Positions 14,651 to 16,999 of a DNA stretch of 16,999 bases are shown in pieces (the first letter of the stretch is position 1; every line of letters starts with the position of its first letter). Source of the stretch: Candidatus Blautia intestinipullorum. Lineage in GTDB: Bacteria; Bacillota; Clostridia; Lachnospirales; Lachnospiraceae. The position numbers and the translations under genes are program-made. The stretch covers positions 1 through 16,999 of the forward strand of contig DWVA01000156.1 in assembly GCA_019120475.1 (NCBI GenBank), read 5' to 3'. The notes under the pieces were generated by a model that saw nothing but the letters and a program-made list of their open reading frames with translations, was not told the origin of the DNA and searched no databases.

Positions 14651-14681
14651 CAAAACATTAAGAAAGCAGAACGGTATCCGC

Positions 14682-16031
14682 ATGAAAAATATAAAAAGTT
14701 TTTATAAAGAATTTTTCTTTCTATATATTGTGCTGGTACTCCAGAATATTGTGACTTTAAGTGTGAATCTTATGGACAATGTAATGCTGGGAGCCTACAG
14801 CGAGACAGCGCTTTCCGGCGCGGCTGCAGTCAATCAGATCCAGTTTGTATACCAGCAGATTCTTACGGCAATGGGAGACGGACTGGTGATCTTCTGCAGT
14901 CAGTACTGGGGAAAGAAGCAAACGGGGCCTATGAAAAAGATTGCTGCCGCAGCAATGTACGGAGCATTGGCGGCGGCAGTTTTGCTGTTTGTCCTGGCAA
15001 GTCTGTGTCCCTATCAACTAGTGGGGCTGTTTACTACAGATATGAGCATAATCGAGGCGGGAGTCCAGTATCTGGGGATCATTCGTTTTACATATTTGTT
15101 TTTTGCTGTAACACAGATCCTGCTGGCAACACTGCGAAGTGTCGGGACGGTGAAAATAGCGTTTCAACTGTCTGTAATGGCGTTTTGTGTAAACTGCGGG
15201 ATCAATTATCTTCTTATTTTTGGAAAATTCGGCGCGCCCAAGCTGGGCATCCGGGGAGCTGCCATTGGCACACTTGCCGCCAGGATACTGGAGCTTACCA
15301 TCCTTCTCATCTATATCGCAGTAAAGGAAAAACATCTTCACCTGAAACTGTCTGACTATATGTATCCTGATAAGGAACTGAGCAGAGATTATATCAAGGT
15401 TACGGCGCCAATGCTGATGGTACAGGGATTATGGGGCGTAAATACAGCGCTCCAGACAGTTATTCTGGGCCATATGACCGCGATCGCCATCGCAGCAAAC
15501 AGCGCGGCCTCTAATCTTTTTCTCCTGGTCAAGTCAATGGCTGTGGGAGCTGCCTCCGCATCGGCTATCATTATAGGAAAACTGATTGGAAAAGGAGATT
15601 TCAGCACTGTAAAAAAATGTGCCGGCAGATTTCAGAGAATTTATATTGTGATCGGAATCTGCTCGGGAGTTCTTTTGTATTTTCTCAGAGTCCCGTTTCT
15701 TTCATTGTATGATCTGAAACCGGAGACAATGGAAATGGCTAATTCGTTTCTGCTTATTTTGTGTGTGGTTGTAGTGGGAATGTCTTATCAGATGCCTGTG
15801 AATAACGGCATTATACGAGGCGGCGGGAATGTGGCGTTTGTAGTTAAGATGGATCTGATAAGTATCTGGCTGATCGTGATCCCGCTGTCAGCAGTTATGG
15901 CGTTTGTGGTCAAAGCCTCTCCGGTCGTGGTGGTATGCTGCCTGAATGCCGACCAGATTTTTAAGTGTATACCTGCATATATAGAAGTCCACTATGGGAA
16001 CTGGATACGCAAATTGACAAGAGACTGCTGA
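14682..16031 (+). CDS. MATE family multidrug/toxin efflux transporter
   Basis: Polytopic membrane antiporter that expels cationic drugs or metabolites using Na+ or H+. From the ATG at 14682 it has 449 residues, the usual MATE size, with about twelve hydrophobic segments. The N-terminal QNIVTLSVNLMDNVMLGAYS (21-40) matches the conserved MATE opening, followed by LSGAAAVNQIQFVYQQIL; the second half repeats the fold starting near APMLMVQGLWGVNTALQTVILG. An upstream in-frame TTG at 14586 would add 32 residues (MPLSTNASIHVREG...) that are hydrophilic, not MATE-like, and lie in the putative repeat, so I reject it. The ribosome binding site before 14682 is weak, so expression may be low or leader-controlled. 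Substrate unknown. Confidence 0.9.
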   Translation: MKNIKSFYKEFFFLYIVLVLQNIVTLSVNLMDNVMLGAYSETALSGAAAVNQIQFVYQQILTAMGDGLVIFCSQYWGKKQTGPMKKIAAAAMYGALAAAVLLFVLASLCPYQLVGLFTTDMSIIEAGVQYLGIIRFTYLFFAVTQILLATLRSVGTVKIAFQLSVMAFCVNCGINYLLIFGKFGAPKLGIRGAAIGTLAARILELTILLIYIAVKEKHLHLKLSDYMYPDKELSRDYIKVTAPMLMVQGLWGVNTALQTVILGHMTAIAIAANSAASNLFLLVKSMAVGAASASAIIIGKLIGKGDFSTVKKCAGRFQRIYIVIGICSGVLLYFLRVPFLSLYDLKPETMEMANSFLLILCVVVVGMSYQMPVNNGIIRGGGNVAFVVKMDLISIWLIVIPLSAVMAFVVKASPVVVVCCLNADQIFKCIPAYIEVHYGNWIRKLTRDC

Positions 16032-16074
16032 AATGCAAAATTTCTTGCCCGGAGTGTTTCCGTCATGATATCAT

Positions 16075-16098
16075 AAATATCTAAATATCTGAATATCT
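16075..16098 (+). repeat. Three tandem copies of an 8-base unit
   Basis: AAATATCT (16075-16082), AAATATCT (16083-16090) and GAATATCT (16091-16098) run directly into the GAGAGGAG ribosome binding site of the next gene. A further GAATATCT occurs at its start codon (16117-16124). Confidence 0.75.
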
Positions 16099-16114
16099 GA
16101 GAGGAGCGGAATCT

Positions 16115-16684
16115 ATGAATATCTGTGTTTACGGCGCTTCCAGCGCAAAGCTGGAACCAGTGTATTATGAAAAAACAGAAGAGCTTGGAAAAATGATAGG
16201 AGTCCGGGGACATGGACTTGTATTCGGAGGGGGAAAGACCGGGCTTATGGGAGCGGCGGCCAGAGGGGTATCCGCCAGTCATGGATATATCCTTGGGATT
16301 GCACCGACCTTTTTTGACCAGCCGGGGATTCTTTATGAGAATTGTTCAGAATTTATTTTTACCGAAACCATGAGGGAGAGGAAATATCTTCTTGAGAAAA
16401 AGTCGGACGCGGTGATCGTCCTGCCGGGAGGCATCGGCACCTATGAAGAATTTTTTGAGATACTGACCCTGAAAAGTCTCGGAAGAGTAAATCGTCCTAT
16501 CGTTCTGTACAATATTCAGGGATATTATGATATTATAAGGAAACTTCTCCAGCAGACTGCGGATAAGGCGTTTATGGAAAAGGAAAATCTGGAACTCTGT
16601 CGGTTTATGGATAAACCGGAGGAAATCCTGGACTACATAGAACACTGGCAGGAAACTTTCCCCATGGAGAGCCTGAAAGAGTAG
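16115..16684 (+). CDS. LOG family (TIGR00730) nucleoside 5'-monophosphate phosphoribohydrolase
   Basis: Rossmann-like cytoplasmic enzyme of the Lonely Guy family, which removes ribose 5-phosphate from AMP-like nucleotides and, in plants and some bacteria, activates cytokinins. The 189 residues fit the family. Key motifs are VFGGGKTGLMG (36-46), MRERK (86-90) and the diagnostic PGGIGTYEE (104-112), all intact. The ATG at 16115 follows GAGAGGAG (16099-16106) at eight bases. It sits 83 bases after the MATE gene on the same strand; no promoter or terminator is obvious between them, so co-transcription is possible. In bacteria the physiological substrate is usually unknown; older annotations of 'lysine decarboxylase' for this family are wrong. 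Confidence 0.93.
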   Translation: MNICVYGASSAKLEPVYYEKTEELGKMIGVRGHGLVFGGGKTGLMGAAARGVSASHGYILGIAPTFFDQPGILYENCSEFIFTETMRERKYLLEKKSDAVIVLPGGIGTYEEFFEILTLKSLGRVNRPIVLYNIQGYYDIIRKLLQQTADKAFMEKENLELCRFMDKPEEILDYIEHWQETFPMESLKE

Positions 16685-16871
16685 GACATTTTGCAAAATA
16701 TACAGAAGCACAAAAAATCAAAAAGCGCTGATCGAAAAACGGCTGAATAACAAGGCAATACTTGCTTTAGATCGTAAATTGTAAGATTATTTGTGATAAA
16801 TGAAATAATTTTTAATTTTCAACAAAAAACTATTAAAAAAAACATCAAATTTGGTTAATCTGTTTCGGACG

Positions 16872-16901
16872 TCCCTGCTATAATATAAACCGTAACAGGG
16901 A
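16872..16901 (+). promoter_or_regulatory. Extended -10 promoter within an inverted repeat
   Basis: TGCTATAAT (TG-N-TATAAT; hexamer at 16879-16884) forms an extended -10; only a weak -35 (TTAATC, 16855-16860) is seen 18 bases upstream. TCCCTG (16872-16877) and CAGGGA (16896-16901) form an inverted repeat around the -10 and the predicted transcription start, a typical position for a repressor operator. The rest of 16685-16980 is very AT-rich, with a 12-base palindrome at 16688-16699 and a small hairpin (CTTTTT/AAAAAG) near 16923-16938. I see no terminator there. Confidence 0.6.
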
Positions 16902-16980
16902 AACAAAATACTTAACAAACCTCTTTTTCATTAAAAAGTTGAAGGCTGCTAAGCAATCAGATTTTTGGAGGAAAAGATAA

Positions 16981-16999
16981 ATGAATACTTTAAAAGCTG
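16981..16999 (+). CDS. Start of an unidentified gene (six codons in window)
   Basis: An ATG at 16981 opens MNTLKA and runs off the window. TGGAGG (16966-16971) lies nine bases upstream, an excellent ribosome binding site, and an extended -10 promoter lies about 100 bases upstream. The product cannot be named from six residues. Confidence 0.7.

Noticed and set aside
14543..14681. Known riboswitch (such as guanidine or azaaromatic classes that control efflux genes) in the MATE leader
   Set aside because: Hairpins exist, but I could not recognise any known consensus; a dispersed repeat explains them better.
16688..16699. Perfect palindrome ATTTTGCAAAAT after the LOG gene as a terminator
   Set aside because: It has no loop and no GC-rich stem, so cannot form a terminator; at most it is a protein-binding palindrome.
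1..16999. CRISPR array, tRNA, rRNA, insertion sequence or prophage genes
   Set aside because: No spaced direct repeats, no cloverleaf or rRNA landmarks, and no transposase, integrase or phage-like protein were seen on either strand.

Overview
The window looks like a chromosomal segment of a Gram-positive, low-to-medium GC member of the Clostridia, most likely Lachnospiraceae. This rests on gene content (an EcfA1-EcfA2-EcfT module next to truA, a NYN-LOTUS protein, a small CDCPAC protein often labelled 'Hsp90-like' in this family), purine-rich AGGAGG-type ribosome binding sites in front of nearly every gene, and sigma-A-like promoters. No phage, transposase, CRISPR, tRNA or rRNA is visible. 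The assignment is by recognition only, without a database search.

Region 1 (1-7503, all + strand) is a tight housekeeping run: clpX (5' end outside the window), lon, the ribosome-assembly GTPase gene ysxC/engB, the ATPase and transmembrane subunits of an ECF vitamin/metal transporter (ecfA1, ecfA2, ecfT) and truA. Gaps are 14-20 bases or the genes overlap, so it is probably one transcription unit. It ends at a strong bidirectional terminator (7582-7631) shared with the convergent next gene.

Region 2 (7648-8817, - strand) is one cation diffusion facilitator with an N-x3-D / D-x3-D transport site that resembles manganese exporters. Its promoter appears to overlap, back to back, the promoter of region 3.

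Region 3 (9037-13065, + strand) is a compact three-gene signalling cassette with overlapping genes: a REC-HD-GYP response regulator (predicted cyclic-di-GMP phosphodiesterase), a free-standing Hpt phosphotransfer protein, and a membrane hybrid histidine kinase with an extracellular Cache-like sensor and its own receiver. Together these supply every step of a His-Asp-His-Asp phosphorelay ending on a c-di-GMP hydrolase. A NYN nuclease-like protein with a LOTUS/OST-HTH RNA-binding domain follows (13194-13958). Its leader carries a 14-base motif that also occurs at the start of the phosphorelay operon.

Region 4 (13959-16999) is a set of apparently independent genes: a small cysteine-containing protein with its own promoter and a near-perfect terminator hairpin; a structured intergenic element that looks like a dispersed repeat; a MATE efflux transporter; a LOG-family nucleotide phosphoribohydrolase; and, after a 296-base AT-rich regulatory region with an extended -10 promoter inside an inverted repeat, the first six codons of a further gene.

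The most interesting candidates are the phosphorelay-to-HD-GYP cassette, the motif it shares with the NYN-LOTUS gene, and the structured repeat-like element before the MATE gene. I see no clearly unprecedented system.
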